Assembly (NCBI GenBank): GCA_050084515.1
Contig: CM114275.1
Span: 1,054,001 to 1,118,000 of the forward strand
DNA: 64,000 nucleotides
Source of the DNA: Blasia pusilla
Lineage: Eukaryota > Marchantiophyta > Marchantiopsida > Blasiales
Direction of reading: 5' to 3'
Below the pieces are notes generated by a model, which did no database searches, had not been told where the DNA came from, and saw only the letters and a program-made list of their open reading frames with translations. This document shows positions 9,607 through 22,500 of this stretch, piece after piece. How positions within the stretch are numbered: position 1 is the first letter of the stretch; every line of letters starts with the position of its first letter. Made by a program: the position numbers and the translations under genes.

Positions 9607-12455
9607 ATGCGGGACAACGGAATCGAATACAGTGATGGATTGGCGTTTGAAGTGGGAAGTGGCTCAGTGGCAGATATCGGCGTGAGAGCTGTGTATGCCA
9701 TGGAGGAAAGTGATCTAATAGCTACCATTCCCAAGCAGGCTTGCCTTACAGTGCTCACCACAGCAGCAGCTGAAATGCTGATGCAAGCAGAAATCGGAGG
9801 AGGATTGGGTCTTGTAGTGGCACTTATGTACGAGAAAAGCTTGGAGGAGAGATCCAAGTGGTACGGCTATTTGCAAATATTGCCCGATCAGCAGAATCTC
9901 CCGTTCCTATGGAGCCCGGAGCAGATTGACAATCTGCTGGGTGGCACTGAACTGCATAAGGTGGGCTATCAATGTACTTGCAAGCTTGGTGAACTTCAAA
10001 CGCATCTGCATTTCACTCAAACTTCTAATTATTTTAATAGCCTTCTCTGTAATTTCTACCGGATGAAAGGCTTGACTAAGTTCTCTACTAGAAAAGGTGG
10101 AAATTGCAGAGAAGGGTCTGTGGATATCTGAGAGCTTTTGGGAAAGCACAGTGTGACTTGTTTCGCTGGCACTGCCTATGTTCAGAGCCAAGTTTTGAAG
10201 TTCCAGAGACATGCGATGCTTTAGTTCCTGAAATTGCTGTCTGTCTATTTCCCGTGTGGGATGCGTTGTCTGTTTCCTCTAGTTGAATGAATTGTTGAGA
10301 CATTACACGGGTTTGATTCTGCCCTAATGAACTGCTTGCCCTCGTGCTTTTGGGTCTGACATTCTAGGCAGGTGATTAAAGAGGACAGGCAGCTAATGGG
10401 CGAGGATTGGAAAGAGTCCATAGCTCCCTTGACAGTATCCGATCCAGACCACTTTCCAGCGAAGTGGTTCACTCTTGAAAGGTATCTTGCAGCGAAGACC
10501 CTCGTTGCCTCTCGAGCATTTCAGGTGGACGAGTACCATGGCTATGGAATGGTTCCCTTGGCTGATTTGTAAGTTTCCGATCCTCATTCTGGCAGATGAC
10601 ATTATGGCGTAATGTCTGAATTCAGAGAGCCTTTGAATAGCCAAATTGTCGGCGCTTGTGCTGCCGGCATTAACGTTCTATCTTTTTTTTTTCCTGGCTG
10701 TAGATTCAACCACAAAACTGCTGACGAGGATGTACATATTACCTCAGTCGACAGTGATTCAGATGGGGATTCAGATTCTGGAGTTGATGAACCTCCACCA
10801 GTCACTCCAACAAAGGTGATACAGAATGGTAAGGGAAGTCGCAAGCAACCTCAACCTCAGGCGCAGGAGTCAGAAGTTGAAATACTTCATAAAACCAAAA
10901 CTAGCCACAAGAAGCTCCAGGGAAAGGGATTAGAAGATGATACTGCCAAAGTCACTGCCACTAAGATAAGTCCGATTCCTAGAAGGAGCCAGAGGCAAGA
11001 GCGAGCAAAGAAGTCAGAAGTTCCTAAACTCTTACATGTCACCCAGGCAGAAACGTTTCCAAATGGGAACAGAGTCGGCAAGAAACTGAAGCTCGAGAAG
11101 GCAAACGCCAATGAATCAGACCTAGTATCTCCAGGGAAGGCTAATCAGACTGTCAAGAGAGGTCGCAAGAAACTCCAGGTGGAGAGGTTGGATGTGGAAG
11201 AGGTGTCACAAGGCTCTAACGCTAAGAGCAATCAGAATGGTAGTACTGGCAGCAGGAAACCCCAAGTGGAGAGGTCAGATATGAATATATTGTCAGAAGT
11301 CTCTCAGAGGACTGGCAGAGGAAGTCGCAGGAATACCCAGGCGGAGCATCGAGACATTGTCGAGTCTCTACAAGCATCCCCATCTAAGGTGAACCAGAAT
11401 GTTAAGAGAAGCCGCAAGGAATCACAACTAGAAGCGGAAGAAGTAAGTGAGGCATCATCAGAAGCCGGGCCGGTAAAAAGTGAACTGTTGGAGATGATTC
11501 TGGTGAAAAATGTTGTAGAAGGCTCCGAGGTGTGTAGTCCTAACTCCCTATGTAGAATCAGTGATTTGTAAACTAAGGGTGTATGGAGATCACCTCTCTA
11601 TTCCTATATTGCAGTGAACACGAAAGCAACTAATCCCTGGCACGTGAATACTTGCCTTAGGATTGCCTTGTTCTGAGTTAAGCTTTTAGTATCAATTGAA
11701 CTAAGGAGTTTGTTTGTGTAATGCAGATATTCAACACATATGGTACTTTGAGCAATGCCGCTCTGCTTCACAGATATGGTTTTACTGAACCAAATAATCC
11801 CTTTGATCTTGTGAATATTGATCTGTCACTAGTGTTAGACTCTTATTCAAAGTTGTTCACATCCCGATACATTAGAAGGCGAGTTTCGGAGTGGAGAAGG
11901 TTAGGTTGTCTACCTTGTGTTTCGGATGAATGTGAGTACTTCGAAATCTCATCCACTGGCAAGCCTCAAGTGGAGTTGTTGATGTTGCTCTTCATCATGC
12001 ACCTGTCCGAAGAGGTTTTTGAAACTCTTGCTAATGTAGTTGTTCTAGAAGGCAATGAGATCGATATTGTAGCAAAATTTTTAGGGTGGAGTGGGCCTCT
12101 GGGAGAAAGCCCTGCTCATAAAAGTAAGCAAAACGGGAAGCAAAACGGCAGGCGAAAATTTAAACAGGGTAGAGTGGCAGGTAACGAGCTGAAAATCGAT
12201 TTAGAAAGTTGGCTGCTGTCTGCTGCAGTCTGCAAAGTCATGCTCAAACTGTTGGAAGCACGTGACAGCTTGTACCCATCTCCCTGCTTGGATGACGACG
12301 TAGCCACTCTTAGCATAATGGATTCCCGGATACAGCCTCAGCTGTTCCACTCCCTCAGACTAAGGTTCAGTGAGAGATTCGTTCTGAAAGCATGCGAAAA
12401 ACGTGTCACCCAAAAGTTAGAAAACCTTCTAAGAAAGTCGATTGATTCCTTTTAA
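9607..12455 (+). CDS. SET-domain protein-lysine methyltransferase (SETD6/Rubisco-LSMT-like), 701 aa
   Basis: Four exons join in phase: 9607-9960, 10372-10568, 10704-11529 and 11727-12455 (2106 bases, 702 codons with stop). The product resembles the non-histone protein lysine methyltransferases of the SETD6/LSMT family, which move a methyl group from SAM to a lysine. Signature segments are an N-terminal GIEYSD, then GTELHK, then VPLADLFNHKTADEDVHI spanning the exon 2/3 junction (about residues 179-196), and GSEVFNTYGTLSNAALLHRYGF-type SET motifs across the exon 3/4 junction (from about residue 457). The C-terminal ~220 residues fit a Rubisco-LSMT substrate-binding domain. The odd part is an insertion of about 250 residues in the catalytic domain (see separate entry), which makes the protein clearly longer than usual for the family. 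The start at 9607 is the first in-frame ATG, but the frame is open upstream to a cag acceptor at 9578-9580, so a further 5' exon is possible. Confidence 0.85.
10725..11490 (+). repeat. repetitive low-complexity insertion inside the SET domain
   Basis: Between the NHK...EDVHI motif and the GSEVFNTYG motif the exon encodes a hydrophilic region of about 250 residues. It opens with an acidic Asp/Ser run, followed by degenerate repeats with the pattern basic stretch, Gln-Val-Glu, acidic stretch (GRKKLQVERLD, SRKPQVERSD, SRRNTQAEHRD, SRKESQLEAEE). The basic parts are Arg/Lys-Gly rich and could bind nucleic acid or act as a nuclear signal; that is inference. A short variable loop at this place is normal in the family; this length is not. 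Confidence 0.7.
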
Positions 12456-13566
12456 TTTGTTGCACTTGGATTTTGAGTATGATCATCTCTTTGTACTTCC
12501 ATTGCGAATATTTTGCCAAAACATGGACTTGAATGGAAATATCCCGATTTTGATGGCTACCGCACTCACCCCCTCGTGTAGCATGGCAAAACGGATCGTT
12601 TGCAAATCATAGTGAATGTTCCCAGGACCTGGATCTTCCACCTGGGGACAGATGGACTGTTCGTCTGCACCATCTTCTTCATTTCAGCCGATTAACTCCA
12701 GCCCTACGATTGTCTGGCGAACGCCCATATGATAACTAGTGCCAAAAGATACGATTACTCCATATTCCGAACTGTAACCAGAAGCCCTCTGGAGAATGTT
12801 GCGCAAGGAAACTGGCAGATCAAAATGGCCCTTATTAAATACGTTCAGAGATGTTGAGGCCAGACTTGGCTTCAAGAAATTTACTTCGCCCACTTAGAGT
12901 GCATACTGATGATGGTTACGATCCAAGATTCTCTTGCCTTCCTTTTCCGGCAAAGGTGCACGGTGAGACAGATTTCTTAGGGTAGTAACCTTTGTGAATG
13001 CAGATCCACCTCTAGACGCATGCCTCCGGAAAGTGGTAAGGGTTCCACATGTTTTGTCCAACTTACATCCTCTATCGAGGATCCACACTCCTACCACTTC
13101 TTTGTCCGCCAGACTAGTATTGTACACTTTCCTCTACGAAGGTAGATCCTCCAATTGAATCCTCTGCCAAAACTCACTAAGCAAAATTTGTATCAAAACT
13201 TGGAGTTGTGAAAGGGATAGAATCTGTCCGGTCAGATTCGAGAGTTATAACTCATGGCAGAAGATTTGAAGTTCAAGCACGGTCCACATGTGATACACAA
13301 CCACCGGCAATTCAACTGTGGGGGACTGCATGTGATTCATAGTCACCATATGCACACTTTAGCTGATGTCCCAATACAGGTGAAAATTCCTGAGGTGCAG
13401 TGATGGTCCACTCTAACAAGTACCATGAACTTCATCTCTACAAAAATGTCGGCAACTATGAGTGCAGTTCCCGATTTATATCTACAGTAGATTGTCAGTT
13501 CCTGAACTCGCATCCGCGCTACCACCCTCCGATCTCCTGTGTTCAGAACTGTACCAACTGCTCTCC
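12456..13566. other. convergent intergenic region
   Basis: Tail-to-tail spacer between the SET gene (+) and the FO synthase gene (-). It should hold both 3' UTRs. Short minus-strand open frames at 12684-13127 have no recognisable domain and no convincing splice sites. Confidence 0.45.
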
Positions 13567-16500
13567 CTACACAATTGGTACCAGCGGGCTGGCTTCAAAA
13601 GATCTCTTGATCTGCTGCATCGGAGGCTGTCCATAAAGCGTGGTCCGCTGTCGCGGTTTCCTGCCTATCGATAAAATCACCTTCTCCATCTCCTTAGGGG
13701 GCAGCTCTTCTCCTGTCAATACAACAGATGTTCAAATCAAATAAGTCCATCTGGCAGTTGTTCTTCAGAACTCCTGATTGTTAGAATTTCATATAAAATT
13801 GTCTGATATTCTAAATCTTTCCTCCATTGTTTTTTATTTAGTTTTAACCATGGTTAGTTCTGCAGACTACGGTTGGAAGTCACTCAGTTCAGTTAGATTA
13901 CTAGTTATCTCTTCACCATTCTTGTTAGTTCTGGTTATGTTAATTGTGCTCATGGTGTGCGGCCTTGCCATAATGTGCTGGCCTGCTCCTGTTGTGCTGG
14001 CCCTTCCACCTTCCCTTCAGCTAGCCCCTTCTAGGAAATTATATAACTCTCTCTTTCCCACTTCGTTGATTCACTTCTACTCCTGCCCTCTTTGAGATTA
14101 GCTCCTACAAACCTGAACCTCTGCTGGTGCCTTGATCAACTAAAAAGGAATGTGCATTGGTGTGGAGAATGCTCCAAGAACCAATCTACCACATACTCCT
14201 GCATCTTGGTTTCAACCGCCTCTCTTCAGGTCTTGTGTATTCTAATAAGGTGTTGCTCTGCCAAGCACCCAGTTCTCAATAGAAGTTGCAAACTAATTCT
14301 GCATGCAATCCATTTCAGATTTTCTCTTTCAGGTTTGTAAGTGATTACCCTCATGTACATGGTTCTGTGGAAGATCCTGTTGGGATCTACTATCTTTCTT
14401 TGCTTTTAAAGTTTTAAAAGTGAGATTTGAGAGAAGTAGAATTCTGATTTCAATACTGATAACCGTCTATGGTATTTGGAATATCTACAAACTGTGGAGG
14501 TAACCATATTGCGTTAGGGTGGGTTTACCATGCGATGCCCCTGCTGCACGAGTGATACTCTCATTCATCAGAGAACCTCCCATATCATTGCAGCCAGCAG
14601 CAAGCAGTGCCTTCACTCCACCAGGGCCCATCTTCACCCATGATGCCTGCACATGAGTAACTTGGAGTGTTATAGGGATGGCATCAGATGTGTCCACACC
14701 TGAAAGCGAAGATCCACAGAAAGAAACACCAGTAGCAACTGAGGAAACGATATCAATGTCGTGTTTGTAGGATGATACGACAAATTTTCTTCAGGTCAAT
14801 TGCCATAGTCAGATGTTGACATGACAAATGGAAATTCAGTAACCTGAATATTCGTGATGAAAGGATGCAGAGCAAGACGAGCCACAGAATGCATGATGAT
14901 ACATTCGCGCATAGTCGGTCCTTTCCTCGCCCTTCCTTTCAGAAACACAGGCGCCTGCAAAAGACATAAGAATCATGTCAAGGTGAAACATGGCTAGCTC
15001 GATTCACCAGCCTGGGCCTTCATCAATGGCTGTTTGGGTAATGGTGAGTAGGTTTTGAGACTCATGAGCATATGATGTTCTGGGAATGTAAGCAACTGGA
15101 TGGTAAGAACTGAACCTCCATATGGACGAAAGGCAAGGGAACAAACTCCGAGAATCCGCCTGTCTTCTTCTGTAGTCTTCTCAAATGAAGAAGATGACGG
15201 GCCCTGACCACAAGCAGTGAGCTAGGTGTGTCAATGTCATAAACAACATCATTTTAGTCTTGTCCAAAAAGAACAGATGGAAACCAAGCAGTCTGACCGA
15301 GTGTCATTGATAGGACTAGAACGCCGTACCATTGACGAGGATGATCGAGGTGACCAAACATGATTGTTGATGTTGTCTGAAGTCCTACTTCATGGGCAGT
15401 TTCCATAACCTTTGCACATCGCGGCCATTTACAAACCACCTTAGCCAACAAACTTCACAAATCCTTGATAACATCCAGCTCACACAAGATTCGCCTCACT
15501 CTTTCACTACCGGTTGAGTACTTGCTTCCAGACTTCATGGGTTCATCAACTTGAGTAGAGAAGCATCCTGCTTACAGAATGAAGAACTTCTGTGAGCAGG
15601 ATGCTTATAGAAGTTCTTCCGAAAGAAGTGGAATTATTCCACTTCTTTCGGAAGTGCAAAGCTTGAAGTGGCCTGTTGGAGGTTTAGCTTTAGGATGAGG
15701 AGTCATGGAATTACCTCAAGCCACTGCTGAGTATTTAATTTGTCAGGACACAGGATATTACGAATATCATCATCTAGTACCTGCAATACGTGAGATCAGG
15801 TGAGAAGAGAAGACATCGCATGCTTTCATAGAAGGAAACACCTCCAAGCTGTCGTGGGAACACACCTTTCAGAAAATAGAGGTTGAGAGCATGAGAGAAA
15901 GTGAGTAGTTGATTGCTCATACACATTAACAATGAAAAGCTTTGCCTAACAGCAGAGCATGCAGAAAAGTAGAACGATGTAGGGACATCAATTGCAGAAA
16001 GCAGGCATTTGCTAATTTTCTTGCACATGCATTTTTTGCATCCTGCGACATTTCGAAGACTCTGCTATCACCACCCTTTTCAGAAAAGATTACGAAGATT
16101 AGAAGGGAACCCGTTGATCTATAATACAGAGAAGGTCCCGTCTGACATGGTCTGCTTCAAATTGCTTCCAGCTTTTATGGCCTTGAAGATTTGTAATATT
16201 TGAAACCACTCCAGAAGAGTCTCATGCGCTTTTCATCCCTGTAAGATTTTTTTCACTTGATCCTACGTCTCAGACGTAAGTCTGGTTTATCTGATTGATT
16301 TGAGTCTATGAAGGGAGATAGAGGGTTATCATTGGATGCCACTGCATAGGCATCCAGTTGGGGAGACAAAATTTAGCTCTGAGATAACTATGAGAAAAAA
16401 ATGTCATTTTGCCTCCTTGATAACCAACTTATGCAGAGCATTTCGAGGGTGGAGATTATTACCTCTGCAGCAGTGCCAGGAAGCGACCCAAGACCAGCAT

Positions 16501-19500
16501 CTTTCAGCTCCAACAGAAACTCCTTCAAGCTGCATTGAACCCTAAGCGTCATTCTCCAGCCATCTGCTTTAAGACCTCTATCTCGTGTCAGGAATGAAAG
16601 TGATTGACAGACTCAAACCTTATTCCAAGAGTAGCTGCTCCTTGAAAAACTTCCAGTGGTGAAAATGCATGAACATGAATATCTGGAACCGCTCTCTTGA
16701 CAGCCTTCAGGATGCTCAAGTAAGTGTCTCCTGTGTACTCTGGATGAATTCCACCCTATATCACACAAAGTAATATGAGACCAAGCTGACCTTCCCATTG
16801 AGCCAGCATGGTCAGCATAAGCTATTCCATTGAACTTATGGCTGTACTAAGGTTGGCAGGTGCTCCAGAGGTTATGAGTGTCCTAGAATGGGAAGATGAG
16901 AAAAGTAATGTCTGCTTAGGCGCTCATGCTAGAGGATATGTGGTGTACTTCTTCACTAATGATTTGAGAATTCGCATGTAAGCCCAACTTGCTGAGCTTG
17001 ACATCTATGTTGACCCAAATCTACAAAGTTAAAAATTAAGACTTTGTTTTAGGCAAGCCAATAGCACCGAAATACACGACTGACGATGATCACCTGCATG
17101 CAGACCTCAGTCGCCCCTCTTTCCCAGGCCTCAACTGACCTGCGAGTTATTTCTTCCAGCGATAGTCTGAACAACAAAGGACAAGGCTTGTATGTTATGA
17201 GAACATGGCTTCCCTACTGTCATCGAGCTCTTGGCTGAATTAGGGTGATCCAATAATGTCCAATGACAACCACAACTGGTAGAAAGACGAATGAGGATGC
17301 TCAGATTGCAGAGTAGAAACTGAGTACCTGTAGGGTTTTCCTCGCAGCAGTTCGCTGCTCTTTCCCTTGCTGGCACAGACAAATCGAAACCTCTACTTAG
17401 TGATCATGATATCGACCAATTGATGGTTTTGATGACAGTCATCCCATCTTCATGTGTGCACACAAACTTGTGCTCAATCTTTTTATGACCCAACCCAAAC
17501 TCTCTTGTGATGAGTGTCCACAGCAAATCACTTCACGAAATGAATACAAACATTTGACTCTGCTTGATATTCACGATCGAGTCATTCCTCAATTAGATTC
17601 ATGGTCCAGGTAAACATGCAAAGAAATGAAGACTGACTGAACCAGTAGCACCAGTTCGTTGAACTCACCTAAAGGCACAAAATTGGCATTTGTAGCTACA
17701 CACATTAGTATAATTGATGTTTCGATTCACCACATATGTTACCTGCACACATAACTATTTTCTTCAGCATTTGTCCATACAACTATTGAAAGGATAAGAA
17801 CGGCCAGAATTCAGGGAAGGTTCCATGATTTTGATGGTTACTTAAAAAGGTGGATGGAAACGATCAGGAAATGAACCGAGGGCCTTCAAGCAATAGTCAA
17901 ATGCAGATTGCAGGTAGAATCCACCAAAATCACTCAACTACTCAGCTGTTGCCTTGAGTACTTTATTAAGAAAATGGCTCAAAAACCAAAGCACTCGCAT
18001 TTTCTAGGATATTCTTTGCATACAGAAGGGCATTTGCTGTACCTTGTCACCATTCACATGGGATCGCAAGCTATCTGCAGCACTCGTGACAGTATCAAAA
18101 TCTGAACCAAGAGCTCCCAATAACTTCGTTATCTCCATCTGTGTCATGCAATTTGGACGATTTGGAGAGCCATCAGATCTCATTGCACAAGGACAGAGTA
18201 GAATTTGTTTGAATTCAGTCTGAACAGTGGAAAATGGCAGTCTCTTACAAACTACCAGATATTCGACTGTCTAACTCTAGTATCTGAGCATGTGTGGTGG
18301 TGCTGGTGATCTCCAGGCAAGAGCTAGGTTGGGCTAGGTTTAAGGCTGTTATTTCCCCCCTGCTCTTTCTACTCTACTTTTGACTCCTGAGTTGATCTTT
18401 GGGTGAAGCGACCGTCGGAACAATACACGGCATGCAGAGACTTGTTATGACGGGGATTCATGCAGACAACAGCAGAAGAATTGGTCCAAGAGCTGAGAAT
18501 CTCACTAACCTCTGTCAGCTCATCACCCATTTGAGCCCTTTGAACTATGTCGGTGATTTCAGGAGTTTTTGTTCCTGCTGAGATTGAAGGAATGAAAGTT
18601 TTAGTCCAGCAATTCGAATCAAATGGAAGTTCTATGACAACTTCAAACCTCCATAAGCCTCCTATCACAACTTCTAAAATCTATAAATGGGCGCTTGAGA
18701 CTGTAAGGACTACAATTAGAGCACACAAGCCCGCAGCTGTTAATTTATAATTACTATGTGATGGGCCTAGCCATTTGTTTGGATGAACCTGTATTTCTCG
18801 CTATTATTCAACCACCAAGTGTAGAATCATCAAATCCCGCTTAGCGTGTGCAGTAAAGAATTTCGCATCCAAGGCTTCAGGAGTAGGGAGGTCAGTTTCA
18901 TCTGGACTGACATCGTCTATGTTGTCGCAGATTTTAGCTTTGAGAGAGGTTCATCACTCACTCTGTGGTACCGCTTGTGGCATGTTTCACTCTATTGGTC
19001 ACACCTTGTTTTCTGTTTTCTTCATCATTATTTTCTCTAGCATGTCCGGGATCCGCATATCATAAATTGGCTATATATAGAGAGGGCTGACAGGAATCCG
19101 ACAATTCAGTCTGATGCGCAATTGTGCACGTTATCGGGCCTAATATTGGAAGCGATAGAAATGCAACAAATATGCTGCCAGTGACAAACTTCAACCATGA
19201 GAATTCCAATAAGTAATTAATCTGTCACACTGACCTCCTTTAAGATTGGACTTTGGAAGCAGTAAAGTCCCATCACTGCCCACTGCAATCTTGTCATACT
19301 TCGGGCATTCTCTTAACTGGGAGATGTGTTCCCCTGGAGCATCCATGGCAAGACCAGGAGACCAGGACTCTGCACGAGCATAACCCAAACTATTTGAGCT
19401 CATATGCACCCATTTCATAACTGCTGCGTCCTGAAAAATGCATATTCCGATGTAAAGAACATGAAGTTCTTACTAGTTAGGCTCCCAACGCAATGTACAC

Positions 19501-22500
19501 CTACCTACCTTTCAACCGTATGACTACGCGTGATAGCAACCTACCTACTAGCGGAAAGGTAGGACAAAATTACCGGGCACGAAGATATTATAATACTGAC
19601 AGCGAGAAGAAATATTGAGAGGGTCACTGAAATGGCAAGATGTTCAAGCACTAGGCTCGTCATTTGAGAACGCACCACCCATGCTGATGACTGTCGATAG
19701 TAAGGTGGATAGATCGGAAGTCGAGGCACGAGTGCTTTCCCGGCCTCCAGTGTTGCAGCCGCAAGAGATGCCAAGTGAGGCCATGGCGCCTGCAAGAAGG
19801 GCCACCTCACGATATCTGTGAGCAACTCGAACCTTGAACACGATACTCCCAACCCACTTCATAGACCATGCCAGCCAAAGCGAAACCTCTTCGTTCACTA
19901 CAACAAACTATAAACTTGATTTTGACTCCAAGGATGCAAGTAATGCTGCTCCTTTTCGCAAAATGGAAAAGAAGAAAACTGACATTTGGCATGAAAGTAC
20001 ACTGCCTTTCACTCAGTCATACAAATTTAGCTCTCAAGGGGTCTAAAGGCCATAACAGTGAACAAGAAAAATAATGGGGATCATAGCATTAGTGTCTTGC
20101 CACAATCCCCATTATGAAATGTAAGATGAGTTGCATTCCTGGGGGTTTTAACAAGTTTCCAGAGAGCGCCTCTCTTATACAACGTTGTTAGTTACGACGT
20201 TGGTGTGGTTTCTTCTTACTCAACCAGTTTGTGTGCTCGTCGCTGCGTACCACGGAATTCAGCAATCTCACTAATAGAGTTTGTTCTCTAACAAAAGGCT
20301 GAATCGCAAGTATGACCAGGCAAAGGAAAATACATTGACTTACCTCAGGGTTAACCCAGTCTATCGTGATGGGTGAGATGCCCCCCCAATCGTTAATTCC
20401 TGATTTGATCAACGCCTTCCAACTTGAGTCTTTTTGCAATTGACTGCAAAGCCGATATAACATCAATCACCCACGGGTAAAGGACTTCTGCCAAGAGGCT
20501 TGATTGAGGGAAAAATGTCTAGTTTGACAGGACTTTTGTAAACATGTCTTTCATGTCTAATGAGCCCTCCATCTATCTGCAATTCCGGTTCCCTTGTCCA
20601 ACGGCTCCAGCAAAGTGCGTGACATCAAATGCTCGGCAATTTGAGGGATCTCTCAAATTGAACGAACGTGGTATAGTGCTTTACTAACGTCGCCTGCAAC
20701 AATCCTCAATTAAGGGTCTAGGAAAGCGTATGCAGACTCCGAGCTACGTGTTCAGAAAACCTACTCAGTTGGAGTCAAATTTGGAGGTGCTTGGATACTC
20801 ATTGATGGGCCAAACATCAACCGCGCCATTGCAATCGTCCAGATCAATTCTTCCAGAGGGGGTTCGAGCGTGTGCTCCATCCTCGTTCCCTTCTTTGCAC
20901 GAAAGTTCTGAATTATGAGCTCTTGAATGTGACCATATTTCTCATGGAGCCGACGCAGTGCCAACAGACCACTCAACCTCTCCTCTCTGTTTTCACCGAT
21001 TCCAATTAGCAGACCTGATGTGAAGGGCACATTTTCTTCGCCTGGCACATACAGGAAAAAGCCAGTGAGAGAATGATGCCCTTGTCCTCGACAATGAGGA
21101 CAAACTATCCACAATTCTCAGAACCCAAGCACTGATGCGTAGAACACGAGTTTCATACATGGCAGTCGAAGGTGAAGCACTTTAGAGTCCCGGAACACCA
21201 TCACGAAGCTTTCACTTCTATTGTACCTTGTTAAAAGTCATGAAATGTAATGGTGACTGATTATGAAGGCATTCCAAAGGTCAAATGCAATAATTCACCG
21301 GCTGCTCCAATCGTTGCAAGACGGGCTGAAGGCTGTTTGTCTGGACAATTGAAATGTGGACCGCCAAACTCCAGAAGCCTTTCAGATATAGACTCCAACA
21401 TAAGACCTTGGCTCACAGAAACTCGACGGAGCTTAGCCACATCATGTCTTCCCATAACGCCTGCATTGATATGGGGGAGCAGACCAGTTTCCTGGAGTAC
21501 AACCGCTGCAACTTCTGCCAGGTAGTCTACGGTCGAAGAAAATCCCATGGCTGCAAGCTATGGAATCAAAAACAGTAGTCAGAGAAATTGCTACCTAAAT
21601 GTACACGAGAAAATTCTTCGCTATGAACCCTTCACTCCAAGCTTAATCAAAATTGTTCTCCTAACATCAAAGTGCAACTCTTCTACTTCTGATAGTGATA
21701 TGAGACCAAACTGTGAAAGCTTTCAAACTCTGCTCGGGTATGGGCCCTAAACCCTAAACTCATATAAAAATAGGTCACATGCCACCACATGTGATTGAGG
21801 GATTTAAACTTCCCAACCTCAGAAACAACGTGTAAAATATTTTCTTGGCCTAATAACCTGACATAAACCCTGAACTCGATAGAATTCTTGTTTCATGCAC
21901 CAAATGCACTATGCGAACGTAAGTATGAGGCACCCGAGAGCCATCAGGCAACTAGAATGCAAGCCAAAAGAAATCGAGACATAAACCCGGAATCTAGAAT
22001 TGAACCCTTGTCATACTACAGATGTGATATATGAACTCATAGGCCACGTCGACGAGCCAAAAGAATGCAAAATCTGTAAATTGTACATAAACCGTCAATC
22101 CTGAGATGAGCCCGGACTCACCCAGAGTTGAACTGATGCAGCGTTTTTTATGAAAAGAGTGCATGCAAAATGATGTCAGTCTGAATGTCCCTGAAGTAAA
22201 CGTAAATTGACCATCTGATCCCATATCGATAAAGAATTTGGATGTAAATCCAAAATCCTGGCATAAACAATTGAACTAACGCAGCATTTGATCCCAATGA
22301 CCGTGATCACGATTGAGGCTCTTCGTCATAAAGGCCATAAAGGATGGCTCACCTCGAGCTTGGCCTGCGCGTAACGAAGCTCAGGCTTGTCCCCAAGAGT
22401 AAAAAGAGCCTCTGAGCATCCTGAAGCAGCTCCATCTCTTGCAATCGTTAGAACTTCTTCCATGGTCATGTAGATAGACTGATTGGGTTTAGGGCCTAAG

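Noticed and set aside
12684-13127. Two minus-strand frames between the SET and FO synthase genes
   Set aside because: No domain, no convincing splice sites, and the FO synthase frame already ends upstream at 13567.
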